Origin: Pseudonocardia kunmingensis
Lineage (GTDB): Bacteria; Actinomycetota; Actinomycetes; Mycobacteriales; Pseudonocardiaceae
Assembly: GCF_006716445.1 (NCBI RefSeq)
Contig: NZ_VFPA01000006.1
Location: 248,001 to 312,000 of the forward strand
Direction: 5' to 3'
DNA length: 64,000 nt
The notes beneath the pieces were generated by a model. It had not been told where the DNA came from. It made no database searches and worked only from the letters and a program-made list of their open reading frames with translations. Both the position numbers and the translations under genes were made by a program. Positions 1 through 9,287 of this stretch are shown here, piece by piece; position 1 is the first letter of the stretch; each line of letters opens with the position of its first letter.

Positions 1-4
1 CCCG

Positions 5-763
5 GTGCCCCGCCGTGGGAAGCGCCCCGAGCAGGGCGACCCGGTGATCGACCGCGCCCTGTCGCTGCTGGCCGCGTTCGACGCCGAGCACCGGGCGCTG
101 GGCGTCGTCGAGCTCAGCCGGCGCACCGGGATGCCGCGCAGCACCACCTCGCGCCTCGCCGCCCGGCTGCGGGAGTGGGGCGCCCTGGAGACCGATGCGC
201 GGGGGCGCTACGTCGTCGGGCTGCGGCTGTTCGAGATCGCCTCGCTCGCCCCGCGCAGCCACGGCCTGCGCGAGGCGGCGCTGCCCTACCTGGAGGACCT
301 GCACGAGGTCACCCGCCAGCACGTCCTGCTCGCGGTGCGGGAGGGCGGCGAGGCGCTGCTGGTCGAGCGGCTGTCGGCGCGCGCGGCCGTGGAGGTGGCC
401 TACCGGGTGGGCGGGCGGATGCCCCTGCACGACACCGGCGTCGGCCTGGTGCTCCTCGCGGGGGCCGGCGCGGACGTGCGCGACGCGCAGTTCGCGCTGC
501 TCGGGACCCCGGCCGAGGTCGCGACCCTGCGCCGCCGGCTCGCGCAGGTCCGGCGGCTCGGGGTGGCGGTCTTCGACCGGAGGCGGCCCGCGCCCGTGTC
601 CTCGGTGGCGGCGCCCGTCCGCGACCACGCCGGCCGGGTCGTCGCCGCGGTGTCCGTCGTGGTGCCGGCCGGCTCGGCCCGGCCCCAGGCCTACGAGCAG
701 GTCGTGCGCACCGCTGCGCTGTCGATCTCGCGGGGCATGGGCGCGGCGCAGCGCCGGGGGTGA
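5..763 (+). CDS. IclR family transcriptional regulator
   Basis: DNA-binding regulator of 252 residues. An N-terminal winged helix-turn-helix of IclR type occupies about residues 12-70 (VIDRALSLLAAF, then LSRRTGMPRSTTSRL as the recognition part). An IclR effector domain follows to about residue 245, including the LLVERLS and VSSVAAPVRDHAGRVV segments typical of that fold. The length matches the family. The GTG at position 5 is the first visible start, but the gene begins at the window edge, so the true start could lie upstream. It converges on the SDR gene. IclR proteins usually control small catabolic operons in response to an aromatic or short organic acid, but neither ligand nor target can be read here. 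Confidence 0.9.
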   Translation: MPRRGKRPEQGDPVIDRALSLLAAFDAEHRALGVVELSRRTGMPRSTTSRLAARLREWGALETDARGRYVVGLRLFEIASLAPRSHGLREAALPYLEDLHEVTRQHVLLAVREGGEALLVERLSARAAVEVAYRVGGRMPLHDTGVGLVLLAGAGADVRDAQFALLGTPAEVATLRRRLAQVRRLGVAVFDRRRPAPVSSVAAPVRDHAGRVVAAVSVVVPAGSARPQAYEQVVRTAALSISRGMGAAQRRG

Positions 764-781
764 TCGGGCCCCGCCGCACCG

Positions 782-802
782 GAGCCGGTCGCCGGCCGGC
801 TC
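782..802. terminator. Hairpin between convergent genes
   Basis: GAGCCGG (782-788) and CCGGCTC (796-802) form a 7-bp stem with a 7-base loop, between the IclR stop and the SDR stop. There is no T-tract, as is common for actinobacterial terminators. It could serve both converging genes. Confidence 0.4.
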
Positions 803-1535
803 ACCGCTGGCGGGCCGGCCGGACGACGATCTCGTTGACGTCCACGTCGGCCGGCTGGGCGAGGGCGTAGGAGACGGCGCGGGCGACCGCGTCGGGGGCG
901 ATCGCGTGGGCCCGGTAGGTGTGCATGGCCTCGGCGGCCCCGGGCTCGGTGATCGTGTCGGCGAGCTCGGAGGTGACGACGCCGGGCGAGACCGTCGTGA
1001 CGCGGATCGACGGGTCGGACTCCTGGCGCAGGCCCTCGGTGATCGCCCAGGCCGCGTACTTGGTGCCGGAGTACACCGCGCTGGTGGGCACGACCTGGTG
1101 GGCGCCGATGCTCGCGGTCGTGACGAAGTGCCCGCCGCCCTGGGCGGTGAACACGGGCAGGGCGGCGGCGATCCCGTGCAGCAGCCCGCGGACGTTGACG
1201 TCCAGCATCCGGTCCCACTCGTGCACCAGCAGCGAGTCGAGCCGGGACAGCGGCATCACGCCGGCGTTGTTGACCAGGACGTCGACGCGGCCGTGGCGCT
1301 CCCGGGCGGCGCCGACGAAGCTCTCGACGTCCGCGCGGTCGGTCACGTCGAGGCGCACGGGCTCGATCACGTCGCCTGCCTGCGCGGCCAGCCGCTCCAG
1401 GCGATCGATCCGGCGCGCGCCCGCGACGACCCGGTGGCCCTCGCCCGCGAGCCGGACGGCGATGGCCTCGCCGATCCCGCTGCTCGCGCCGGTGACGAGA
1501 ACGATCTTGCCGGAGGCCTCGGACGGTGCGGTCAT
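801..1535 (-). CDS. SDR family NAD(P)-dependent oxidoreductase
   Basis: Short-chain dehydrogenase/reductase of 244 residues, the classical size. The Rossmann cofactor motif TGASSGIG is at about residues 15-22, NNAG (as LVNNAGVM) lies mid-protein, and the catalytic set appears as Ser in TTASIG and Tyr/Lys in YSGTK. The start was placed at the ATG at 1535 because an AAGGGGAGC ribosome-binding site lies just upstream; a longer reading frame to 1637 has no homology-like start. The sequence resembles the YdfG-type reductases that act on small hydroxy acids or carbonyls, but the substrate cannot be assigned. The gene converges on the IclR gene and is separately transcribed from the lipoprotein gene upstream by about 120 bases. 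Confidence 0.92.
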   Translation of the reverse strand: MTAPSEASGKIVLVTGASSGIGEAIAVRLAGEGHRVVAGARRIDRLERLAAQAGDVIEPVRLDVTDRADVESFVGAARERHGRVDVLVNNAGVMPLSRLDSLLVHEWDRMLDVNVRGLLHGIAAALPVFTAQGGGHFVTTASIGAHQVVPTSAVYSGTKYAAWAITEGLRQESDPSIRVTTVSPGVVTSELADTITEPGAAEAMHTYRAHAIAPDAVARAVSYALAQPADVDVNEIVVRPARQR

Positions 1536-1655
1536 GGTGCTCCCCTTCGGGACGTGTGACGACGTGCGCTGACGTCGTCCACGGTGCTGCCCGGGGAGCG
1601 GGGGCGGCAGGACGTGGTCCTCCTGGGTGCGCCGCACCCAGGCGCGGGAGGGGTG

Positions 1656-2285
1656 TCAGTCCTCGACGCCGGGGCGCACCGGGCTGATGTAGGTCCCGGG
1701 ACGGGTCGCGCCGTCCTGGCGCAGGACGGCGCCGCCGGGCCACTGCAGGCTCGCCGAGCGGGTCTCGTCGGGCGGTGTGACCAGCATGCCGGTGGGCGTC
1801 CACCCCGAGCCGTCCTGCGGGGGCAGCCAGGTGATCGTGGTGTGCGCGGTGCCGCCCGGCTCGAGCCGCACCGGCGAGGCCGGCTGCTCGGCGCGGCGCA
1901 GCGAGTAGGTCGGGCCCATCGGGTCGTCCGGTCCCTGCAGGTCCACGCCGCCGAATCCGGTCATCGTGCAGGCCTTCGCGGAGGTGTTGGTCCAGACGAC
2001 CGCGGTGTGGCGTTGACCGGCCTCGCCGGTGGTCCGCCCGAGCGATGCGCTCACCTCGTCGAGGGTGCAGCGCGTGCCCTCGGAGGCCCCGCCCCCGCCA
2101 CCGCCAGGCGTCGTCGGGGCGGGCGCTGCCGTCGGTGCCGGCGCCGAGCTCGTGGCCTGCTCCGTGACCGGAGCCGGTGCCGGGGCCGGTGCCGGTGCCG
2201 CGGCGGGCGACGGTGACTGGCAGCCGGCGAGGACGGCGGCCCCGGCCAGGACGAGCACGGCGAGCGGGCGGCGCGGGAACGGCAT
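1656..2285 (-). CDS. DUF4232 domain lipoprotein
   Basis: Predicted exported lipoprotein of 209 residues. The N-terminus MPFPRRPLAVLVLAGA is followed by the lipobox LAGC, giving a lipidated Cys near residue 20. An Ala/Pro/Thr-rich linker of about 45 residues follows, then a DUF4232 beta-sandwich domain (from RCTLDEVSASL to VRPGVED) with the usual WTNTSAKACTMTGFGG core. DUF4232 proteins are common in actinomycete cell envelopes and have no known biochemical role. The ATG at 2285 gives a proper signal peptide, so the longer frame to 2351 was rejected. The beta-helix gene lies upstream on the same strand, 79 bases away, so co-transcription is possible. Confidence 0.88.
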   Translation of the reverse strand: MPFPRRPLAVLVLAGAAVLAGCQSPSPAAAPAPAPAPAPVTEQATSSAPAPTAAPAPTTPGGGGGGASEGTRCTLDEVSASLGRTTGEAGQRHTAVVWTNTSAKACTMTGFGGVDLQGPDDPMGPTYSLRRAEQPASPVRLEPGGTAHTTITWLPPQDGSGWTPTGMLVTPPDETRSASLQWPGGAVLRQDGATRPGTYISPVRPGVED

Positions 2286-2364
2286 GATCCCCAGGCTCGG
2301 TCGCCGGTCCGCCGGGCGCCATCCGACACCCGGCGACCCCGGCCGATTCACCTGATCGTGAAGG

Positions 2365-3606
2365 TCAGCAGGGTTGGTCGACGCCCTGCGGGGTGTCGTC
2401 GTCGGGGGTGCCCGCCGCGTCCACCTGGTTGCCGCACATCGCGCCCTGGTCGGCCTCCGACTCGACCTGGAAGGCCGCTGCGGTGATTCCGGTGATCTCG
2501 TTGTCCTCGACGACGTTGCCGCCCTTGTCGTACTCGTCGCTGTCGCTCTTGATCTTGACGGCGACGCCGGCGCTGTCGCTGATCGTGTTGTTGCGCACGA
2601 CGTTGGCGTGACCGCGCAGCTCGATGTTGCTGCCGTCGAACTCCGTGGACTCGGTGTTGCCCGAGCACGTGTTGCCCTCGAACACGTTGTCGTGGGCGTT
2701 CTCCTTGACGTTGAAGCACTCGGAGCCGAATGTCCGGATGATGTTGCCGGTGACCCGGTTGCCGGAGCTGGTGTCGTTCTCGTGCATCGGCTGGCTGTCG
2801 GACTTCGGGCTGGTGCCGATGTAGACGCCCTCGCCGTTGTGGTACTCGAACCGGTCGCTGTCGTCCTCGCTCTTGCCGAACAACCCGCAGTACTGGATAA
2901 CGGAGTCGGCGATGACGTTGTCGAAGGCGTTGTTGCGCAGCCGCACGCACTCGCCGCCCGCCCCGCTGAGGAACATGTCCCGGATGGTGATGCCGGTGAT
3001 GTCCTTCGAGTCGTCCGCCGCGCCGATGTAGATCAGCCGGCCGTCCTTGACGACGTCGCGGACGCTGTTCTTGAACGCCGTGATCGCCGCCACGTCGGTG
3101 GGCAGCTGCCTCCCCTTGAGCCCCTCCTGCCCGTCGATGGTGAAGCCCTCGAGGGTGTAGTGGCTGTGGTCGATGCTGAAGACCCGGCCTTCGCCGTAGA
3201 GCACGGCCTGGTAGCGGCCCGCCTGGTCCTGCCCGGTCTCCGGACCCTTGATCGTGATCGGGGCCCCCGGGGCGCCGGGCTTCACCGTCACCGGCTGCTC
3301 GTGGTACTCACCGGGCGCGAGGTTGATCGTCGTCCCCGGCTCGGCCTGCTCCAGCGCGGCCTGGATCGTCTTCAGGGGCGCGCCGGAGGACCCGTCGTTG
3401 CTGTCGCGCCCCGCGGGGTCCACGTACAGCGCCGGACCGGCGGCCACCGGTGGCGGTGGCGGGGTGGCCGGTGGTGGTGGCTCGGACGCCGGGCTGCGCA
3501 CCAGCAGCACGACGACGAGCACGGCGACAGCCAGCGCGGCCCCGATCGCGACGTTGCGCCAGACCGTTGTGCGCCGGGACGTCCCGGCAGACGTACTGCG
3601 GACCAC
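2365..3606 (-). CDS. Membrane-anchored right-handed parallel beta-helix protein
   Basis: A 413-residue protein with a short basic N-terminus, one transmembrane anchor (about residues 18-37, VAIGAALAVAVLVVVLLV), a Pro-rich linker and then a long beta-helix. The marker ALYVDPAGRDSNDGSSGAPLKTIQAALEQAEPGTTINLAPGEY is the usual entry to DUF1565/PbH1 pectate-lyase-like folds (quoted pieces: YVDPAGRDSNDG, PGTTINLAPGEY). Several NNxF/NxVxxN turns (RNNAFDNVIADS, HDNVFEGNTCSG, HANVVRNNTISD) show the repeated rungs. The start codon is GTG with only a weak GGAACGG upstream. It probably binds or cleaves an extracellular polysaccharide, although no polysaccharide lyase catalytic set is recognisable, so the function is inferred from fold only. 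Confidence 0.85.
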   Translation of the reverse strand: MVRSTSAGTSRRTTVWRNVAIGAALAVAVLVVVLLVRSPASEPPPPATPPPPPVAAGPALYVDPAGRDSNDGSSGAPLKTIQAALEQAEPGTTINLAPGEYHEQPVTVKPGAPGAPITIKGPETGQDQAGRYQAVLYGEGRVFSIDHSHYTLEGFTIDGQEGLKGRQLPTDVAAITAFKNSVRDVVKDGRLIYIGAADDSKDITGITIRDMFLSGAGGECVRLRNNAFDNVIADSVIQYCGLFGKSEDDSDRFEYHNGEGVYIGTSPKSDSQPMHENDTSSGNRVTGNIIRTFGSECFNVKENAHDNVFEGNTCSGNTESTEFDGSNIELRGHANVVRNNTISDSAGVAVKIKSDSDEYDKGGNVVEDNEITGITAAAFQVESEADQGAMCGNQVDAAGTPDDDTPQGVDQPC

Positions 3607-3742
3607 TGGATACCCGTTCCGTTCCGGCGAGCTCGGATGAGCGCACTCCGACGACGATGATGCCGCGGTGGCACGGTCGGGGCGACACCGGTACCTCGCC
3701 TGACCCCGACCGGGCGACCCCCGGGGTGGGTGACCTGCGGTG

Positions 3743-5026
<1,284 letters not shown>

Positions 5027-5058
5027 TGGTGTCCTCGCTGCGGTGTCCTCGTGGCGGG

Positions 5059-6051
5059 TCAGGGGAGCCGGCCGACGGCGGCCAGGGTCTCCCGCACGGC
5101 GGTCAGCAGCGAGTCGGCCGAGGGCAGCGCGGCCTGCTCGAGCGGCTTGGCGTAGGGCAGCGGCACCTCGGCGGCGGCGACGCGGCGCACCGGGGCGTCG
5201 AGGTGGTCGAAGGCGCCCTCGGAGATCGTCGCGGCGATCTCGGCGCCGATGCCGTAGGTGAGCCAGTCGTCCTCGGCCACCACGGCGCAGCCCGTCTTCC
5301 GCACGGACGCGACGATCGTGTCGCGGTCCAGCGGGCGCAGGCTGCGCAGGTCGACCACCTCGGCGGAGATCCCCGACTCCGCCAGCCGCTGCGCGACCTC
5401 CGTGGCCACCGTCGCCATGCGGGAGTAGCCGATGATCGTGACGTCGCTGCCCTCGCGGGTCACCGCGGCGCGGCCGATCTCGGCGGCAGGCAGGTCCTCG
5501 GGCACCTCGCCGCTGGTGTTGTAGAGCGCGAGGTTCTCCAGGAACAGCACCGGGTCGTCGTCGCGGATCGCGGCCCGCAGCAGCGCCTTGGCGTCGGCGG
5601 GCGTGCTCGGCGCGACGACCTTCAGGCCGGGGACGAACGCGTAATAGAGCTCGATGTTCTGCGAGTGGGTGGCGCCGAGCTGCTGGCCGCCGCCGCCGGG
5701 GGTCCGGATGACCATCGGCACGGACGTCTGGCCGCCGAACATCCCGTAGATCTTCGCGGCGTGGTTGACGATCTGGTCGAGCGCGATCAGCGAGAAGTTG
5801 ATCGTCATGATCTCGACGACCGGGCGCAGGCCGAGCATCGCGGCGCCGATGGCGGCGCCGACGAAGCCCTCCTCGGCGATGGGGGTGTCGCGGACGCGCT
5901 TCTCGCCGAACTCGGTGAGCAGGCCTGCGGTGATCTTGTACGAACCCTCGAAGACGCCGATCTCCTCGCCGATCAGCAGGACGTCGTCGTCGCGGAGCAG
6001 CTCCTCGCGCAGGGTGCTGCGCAGGGCCTCGCGGTAGGTCATTTCGGGCAC
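5059..6051 (-). CDS. pdhB: 2-oxoacid (pyruvate) dehydrogenase E1 beta subunit
   Basis: Beta subunit of the thiamine-diphosphate E1, 330 residues, the usual length. The N-terminal pyrimidine-binding half has LIGEEIGVFEGSYKITAGLL and DTPIAEEGFVGAAIGAAMLGLRPVVEIMTINF, which includes the conserved Glu that activates TPP. The C-terminal transketolase domain (VTIIGYSRMATVATEVAQRL) follows. The frame starts with GTG at 6051; an ATG three codons in (6042) is an alternative. It lies 9 bases downstream of E1alpha and 32 bases upstream of E2, so the three genes form one leftward operon. The specific 2-oxoacid is not fixed by sequence, but the best resemblance is to the pyruvate/acetoin group. Confidence 0.93.
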   Translation of the reverse strand: MPEMTYREALRSTLREELLRDDDVLLIGEEIGVFEGSYKITAGLLTEFGEKRVRDTPIAEEGFVGAAIGAAMLGLRPVVEIMTINFSLIALDQIVNHAAKIYGMFGGQTSVPMVIRTPGGGGQQLGATHSQNIELYYAFVPGLKVVAPSTPADAKALLRAAIRDDDPVLFLENLALYNTSGEVPEDLPAAEIGRAAVTREGSDVTIIGYSRMATVATEVAQRLAESGISAEVVDLRSLRPLDRDTIVASVRKTGCAVVAEDDWLTYGIGAEIAATISEGAFDHLDAPVRRVAAAEVPLPYAKPLEQAALPSADSLLTAVRETLAAVGRLP

Positions 6052-6060
6052 GGCGGTTCC

Positions 6061-7131
6061 TCAGCGGTAGAGCGCGTCCGCCGGCATCCGGCGCGACTCG
6101 TTGGCGACGGGCGTGGCGTAGGTGTGGTCGAACAGCGTCGAGACGTCGGGGTGCGGGCTCGCGTCGGCGAACGCGACGGCCTCGTCGGCCTCGGTCTTCG
6201 CCCGGGCCTCGAGCGCGGTGAGCCCGTCCTCGTCGGCGACCCCGGCGGCGAGCAGCGCGGCGCGGAACCGGGCGATCGGGTCGGCGGCGCGCGCCGCCTC
6301 GACGTCGGATCCCGTCCGGTAGCGCGCCGGGTCGACCACGGAGTGACCCTTCAGGCGGGAGCTCATCGACTCCAGCAGCGCCGGCTTCCCCTCCGTCCGC
6401 GCCCGCTCGACCAGGCGGCGGGCGGCGTCGCGGACCGCGAGCACGTCGTTGCCGTCCACCCGCTCGCCGTGGATCCGGTACGCGGAGCCGCGCTTGTGCA
6501 GCTCGGGCTCCGCGGAGGAGCGCTCCACCGTGGTGCCCATGCCGAGACCGTTGTTGACCACGACGTAGACGATGGGCAGGTTCCACAGCGCCGCGATGTT
6601 CAGCGACTCGTGGAAGGCGCCGATGTTGGTGGTGCCGTCGCCCATCTGGCAGACCACGACCTCGTCACCGCCGCGGTAGTCGATCGCCATCGCCGCGCCG
6701 GTCGCGAGCGGCACCTGGCCGCCGACGATGCCGTAGCCGCCGAGCAGCCGCGCGTGGGCGTCGAACAGGTGCATCGACCCGCCCCAGCCCTTGGACGTGC
6801 CGGTCGTGCGCCCGTAGAGCTCGGCCATGACCCGGCCCGGCTCGATGCCCTTGGCCAGCGCGTAGCCGTGCTCGCGGTAGTTGGTGAACAGGTAGTCGTC
6901 GGGGCGCATCGCGGCGAGCAGCCCGACGACGGTGGCCTCCTCACCGAGGTTGAGGTGGCAGTACCCGCCGATCTTGGCCTGGGTGTAGCCCTGCGCCGCG
7001 CGCTCCTCGAACCGGCGCACGAGGACCATCTGGCGGAACCAGTCCCGCAGGAGCGCCGGGTCCTCGGCCGCGAGCGGGTCGGCGGGCTTGCGGCGGCGGC
7101 TGGCCGTCTTCGCCCTGGTCGTCGTCGTCAT
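6061..7131 (-). CDS. pdhA: 2-oxoacid (pyruvate) dehydrogenase E1 alpha subunit
   Basis: Alpha subunit of E1, 356 residues, which decarboxylates the 2-oxoacid using TPP. The TPP/Mg motif GDGTTNIGAFHESLN...VVNN is complete, and the phospho-loop-like RLKGHSVVDPARYR segment is present. The N-terminus RRFEERAAQGYTQAKIGGYCHLNLGEEA is typical of the pyruvate/acetoin class. The ATG at 7131 was chosen because a GGAGG lies 8 bases upstream; the longer frame to 7242 would run through the promoter region. It is the first gene of the operon and is divergent from acetoacetyl-CoA synthetase across a 191-base region with two palindromes, which probably regulate both directions. Confidence 0.93.
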   Translation of the reverse strand: MTTTTRAKTASRRRKPADPLAAEDPALLRDWFRQMVLVRRFEERAAQGYTQAKIGGYCHLNLGEEATVVGLLAAMRPDDYLFTNYREHGYALAKGIEPGRVMAELYGRTTGTSKGWGGSMHLFDAHARLLGGYGIVGGQVPLATGAAMAIDYRGGDEVVVCQMGDGTTNIGAFHESLNIAALWNLPIVYVVVNNGLGMGTTVERSSAEPELHKRGSAYRIHGERVDGNDVLAVRDAARRLVERARTEGKPALLESMSSRLKGHSVVDPARYRTGSDVEAARAADPIARFRAALLAAGVADEDGLTALEARAKTEADEAVAFADASPHPDVSTLFDHTYATPVANESRRMPADALYR

Positions 7132-7224
7132 GGCAGGTCCTCCGGGTCGCGGCGTCGCTCCCGTCAGCCTCGTCCCGGGCGGGGGCCCGCACCATGATCG
7201 GATGCCCACGTTCGCCGCCGCGCG

Positions 7225-7243
7225 ATTGGGCAGATTGCCCAAT
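7225..7243. promoter_or_regulatory. Perfect 8-bp inverted repeat operator candidate
   Basis: ATTGGGCA-GAT-TGCCCAAT, a perfect 19-bp palindrome with a 3-base centre. It lies 94 bases upstream of the pdhA start and 80 bases upstream of the acetoacetyl-CoA synthetase start. The regulator is unknown; Lrp/AsnC- or GntR-type proteins are possible. Confidence 0.55.
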
Positions 7244-7292
7244 GGTCCGGATGTCGCGCCGCGGCGAGCAGGTGCTGTAGCATTCGCCCGGT

Positions 7293-7315
7293 CTATATCA
7301 GGAAACCTGTTATAG
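7293..7315. promoter_or_regulatory. Operator-like palindrome just upstream of acetoacetyl-CoA synthetase
   Basis: CTATATCAGG-AAA-CCTGTTATAG, arms matching at 9 of 10 positions. It ends 7 bases before the ATG at 7323 and abuts the GGGGGAGC ribosome-binding site, so a protein bound here would block transcription or translation initiation. It is AT-rich in a GC-rich background, which makes chance less likely. Confidence 0.5.
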
Positions 7316-7322
7316 GGGGAGC

Positions 7323-9287
7323 ATGGGCACCGTCCCGCCGCAGGGCACCGAGATCGCGCGCTTCCTCGACTGGCTGCGCACCGAGCGCGGGCGCACCTTC
7401 GCGTCCTACGCCGACCTGCACGCCTGGTCGACCGGCGACCTCGACGGCTTCTGGTCGGCCGTCGCCGAGTTCTTCGCCGTCCGGTTCGAGACGCCGCCCG
7501 AGGCCGTGCTGGCGAGCCGGGGGATGCCGGGGGCGCAGTGGTTCCCGGGCGCGAGGATCAACTACGCCGAGCACGCGCTGCGCCGGGCGGGCGACGAGCC
7601 TGCGGTGATCGCGTACTCGCAGACCCGGGACCGGGTCGAGCTGTCCTGGTCGCAGCTGCGCGACCAGGTCGCCCGCGCCCGCGCGGGCCTGCGGCGCCTC
7701 GGCGTGGGCCGCGGGGACCGCGTCGTCGCCTACGCCCCGAACATCCCCGAGACCCTCGTGGCGTTCCTGGCCACCGCGAGCCTCGGCGCGGTGTGGGCGA
7801 GCTGTGCCCCCGAGTTCGGCGCTCGCAGCGTGATCGACCGGTTCGCCCAGGTCGAGCCGGTCGTCCTGCTCGTCGTCCCCGGCTACACCTACGGGGTCAA
7901 GCCCGTCGACCGCACGGCCGAGGTCGCCGCGGTGCGGGCCGGCCTGCCGTCGGTGCGCCACGTCGTCGCGATCCCCTACGGCCCGGGGGAGGTGCCCGAC
8001 GCGCTGCCGTGGGAGGCGCTGCTGGCCGAACCGGCCGATCTCGTGCCCGAGTACGTGCCGTTCGACCACCCGCTCTGCGTGCTGTTCTCCTCCGGCACCA
8101 CCGGGCGGCCGAAGGCCATCGTGCACGGGCACGGCGGGATCCTGCTCGAGCACCTGAAGAACCACGCCCTGAGCTGGGACCTGCGCGCCGGCGACCGGAT
8201 CCTGTGGTTCTCCACCACGGCGTGGATGATGTGGAACGCGCTGGTCTCCGGCCTGCTCGTCGGTGCGAGCGTCGTGCTGGTCGACGGCGACCCGGTCCAC
8301 CCCGACGCCAGCCGGCAGTGGCGGCTGGCCGCGGAGACCGGCGCGACGCTGATGGGTGCCTCGCCGGGCTGGCTGATGGCCTGCCGCGCCGCGGGCCTGG
8401 AGCCGGCGCGCGAGCACGACCTCTCCCGGATCCGCCAGATCGGCGCCGCCGGCAGCCCCCTGCCGCCCGAGGGCTACCGCTGGGTGGCGCAGCAGTTCCC
8501 GGGCGTGCTGCTCAACGTCGGCAGCGGCGGCACCGACGTGTGCTCGGGCATCGTGCAGGGCGGGCCGTGGCAGCCCGTCGTCGAGGGGGAGATCGCCGGG
8601 CCCGCGCTCGGTGTGGCGGCAGCCGCGTTCGACGCCGATGGGAAGCCGGTGGTGGGTGAGCTGGGCGAGCTGGTGATCACCGAGCCGATGCCGTCGATGC
8701 CCGTCGGCTTCTGGGGGGACGCGGACGGCGCGCGCTACCGGCAGGCCTACTTCGACCTCTACCCCGGGGTGTGGCGGCACGGGGACTGGGTGCGGTTCTC
8801 CGGGGCCGGGACCGTCGTCGTCGCCGGCCGGTCCGACGCCACGCTCAACCGGGGCGGCGTGCGGCTGGGCACGGCCGAGTTCTACGGGGTGGTCGAGGAG
8901 CTGCCCGAGGTCGCCGACAGCCTGGTGGTGCACCTGGAGGACCCGGCAGGCGGGAACGGTGAGCTGCTGCTGTGCGTCGCGCCCGCGCCCGGGGCGCAGC
9001 TGGACGAGGCGTTGCGCGCCCGCATCGCCGGGGCGCTGCGCACCGCGCTGTCCCCCCGCCACGTCCCGGACCGGATCGTCGCCGTGCCCGCCGTGCCGCG
9101 GAACCGGACCGGCAAGAAGCTGGAGCTGCCGGTGAAGCGGATCCTGCTCGGCGCCGCGCCGGACGACGTCGCCGGGCGCGACGTGCTCGCCGACCCGTCG
9201 TCGCTGGACGCGTTCGTCGAGCTCGCGTCGGCTCGGTCGGGCGGGGACAGCTCAGTCGGGCAGGGACAGTGCGGAGAGGGCGAGTGA
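7323..9287 (+). CDS. Acetoacetyl-CoA synthetase (acetoacetate-CoA ligase)
   Basis: ATP-dependent ligase of 654 residues, the usual family size, which activates acetoacetate to acetoacetyl-CoA through an acyl-adenylate. The N-terminal ACAS region includes QWFPGARINYAEHALR. The AMP-binding motif SSGTTGRPKAIVHGHGG and the later FSTTAWMMWNALVSGLL and SGGTDVCSG segments are characteristic. The C-terminal PVKRILLG region carries the catalytic Lys of the family (NRTGKKLELPVKR). The ATG has an AGGGGGAGC site. The last 12 codons overlap the end of the opposing PucR gene. It may act in ketone-body or poly-hydroxybutyrate turnover, feeding acetyl-CoA in balance with the divergent dehydrogenase. Confidence 0.92.
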   Translation: MGTVPPQGTEIARFLDWLRTERGRTFASYADLHAWSTGDLDGFWSAVAEFFAVRFETPPEAVLASRGMPGAQWFPGARINYAEHALRRAGDEPAVIAYSQTRDRVELSWSQLRDQVARARAGLRRLGVGRGDRVVAYAPNIPETLVAFLATASLGAVWASCAPEFGARSVIDRFAQVEPVVLLVVPGYTYGVKPVDRTAEVAAVRAGLPSVRHVVAIPYGPGEVPDALPWEALLAEPADLVPEYVPFDHPLCVLFSSGTTGRPKAIVHGHGGILLEHLKNHALSWDLRAGDRILWFSTTAWMMWNALVSGLLVGASVVLVDGDPVHPDASRQWRLAAETGATLMGASPGWLMACRAAGLEPAREHDLSRIRQIGAAGSPLPPEGYRWVAQQFPGVLLNVGSGGTDVCSGIVQGGPWQPVVEGEIAGPALGVAAAAFDADGKPVVGELGELVITEPMPSMPVGFWGDADGARYRQAYFDLYPGVWRHGDWVRFSGAGTVVVAGRSDATLNRGGVRLGTAEFYGVVEELPEVADSLVVHLEDPAGGNGELLLCVAPAPGAQLDEALRARIAGALRTALSPRHVPDRIVAVPAVPRNRTGKKLELPVKRILLGAAPDDVAGRDVLADPSSLDAFVELASARSGGDSSVGQGQCGEGE

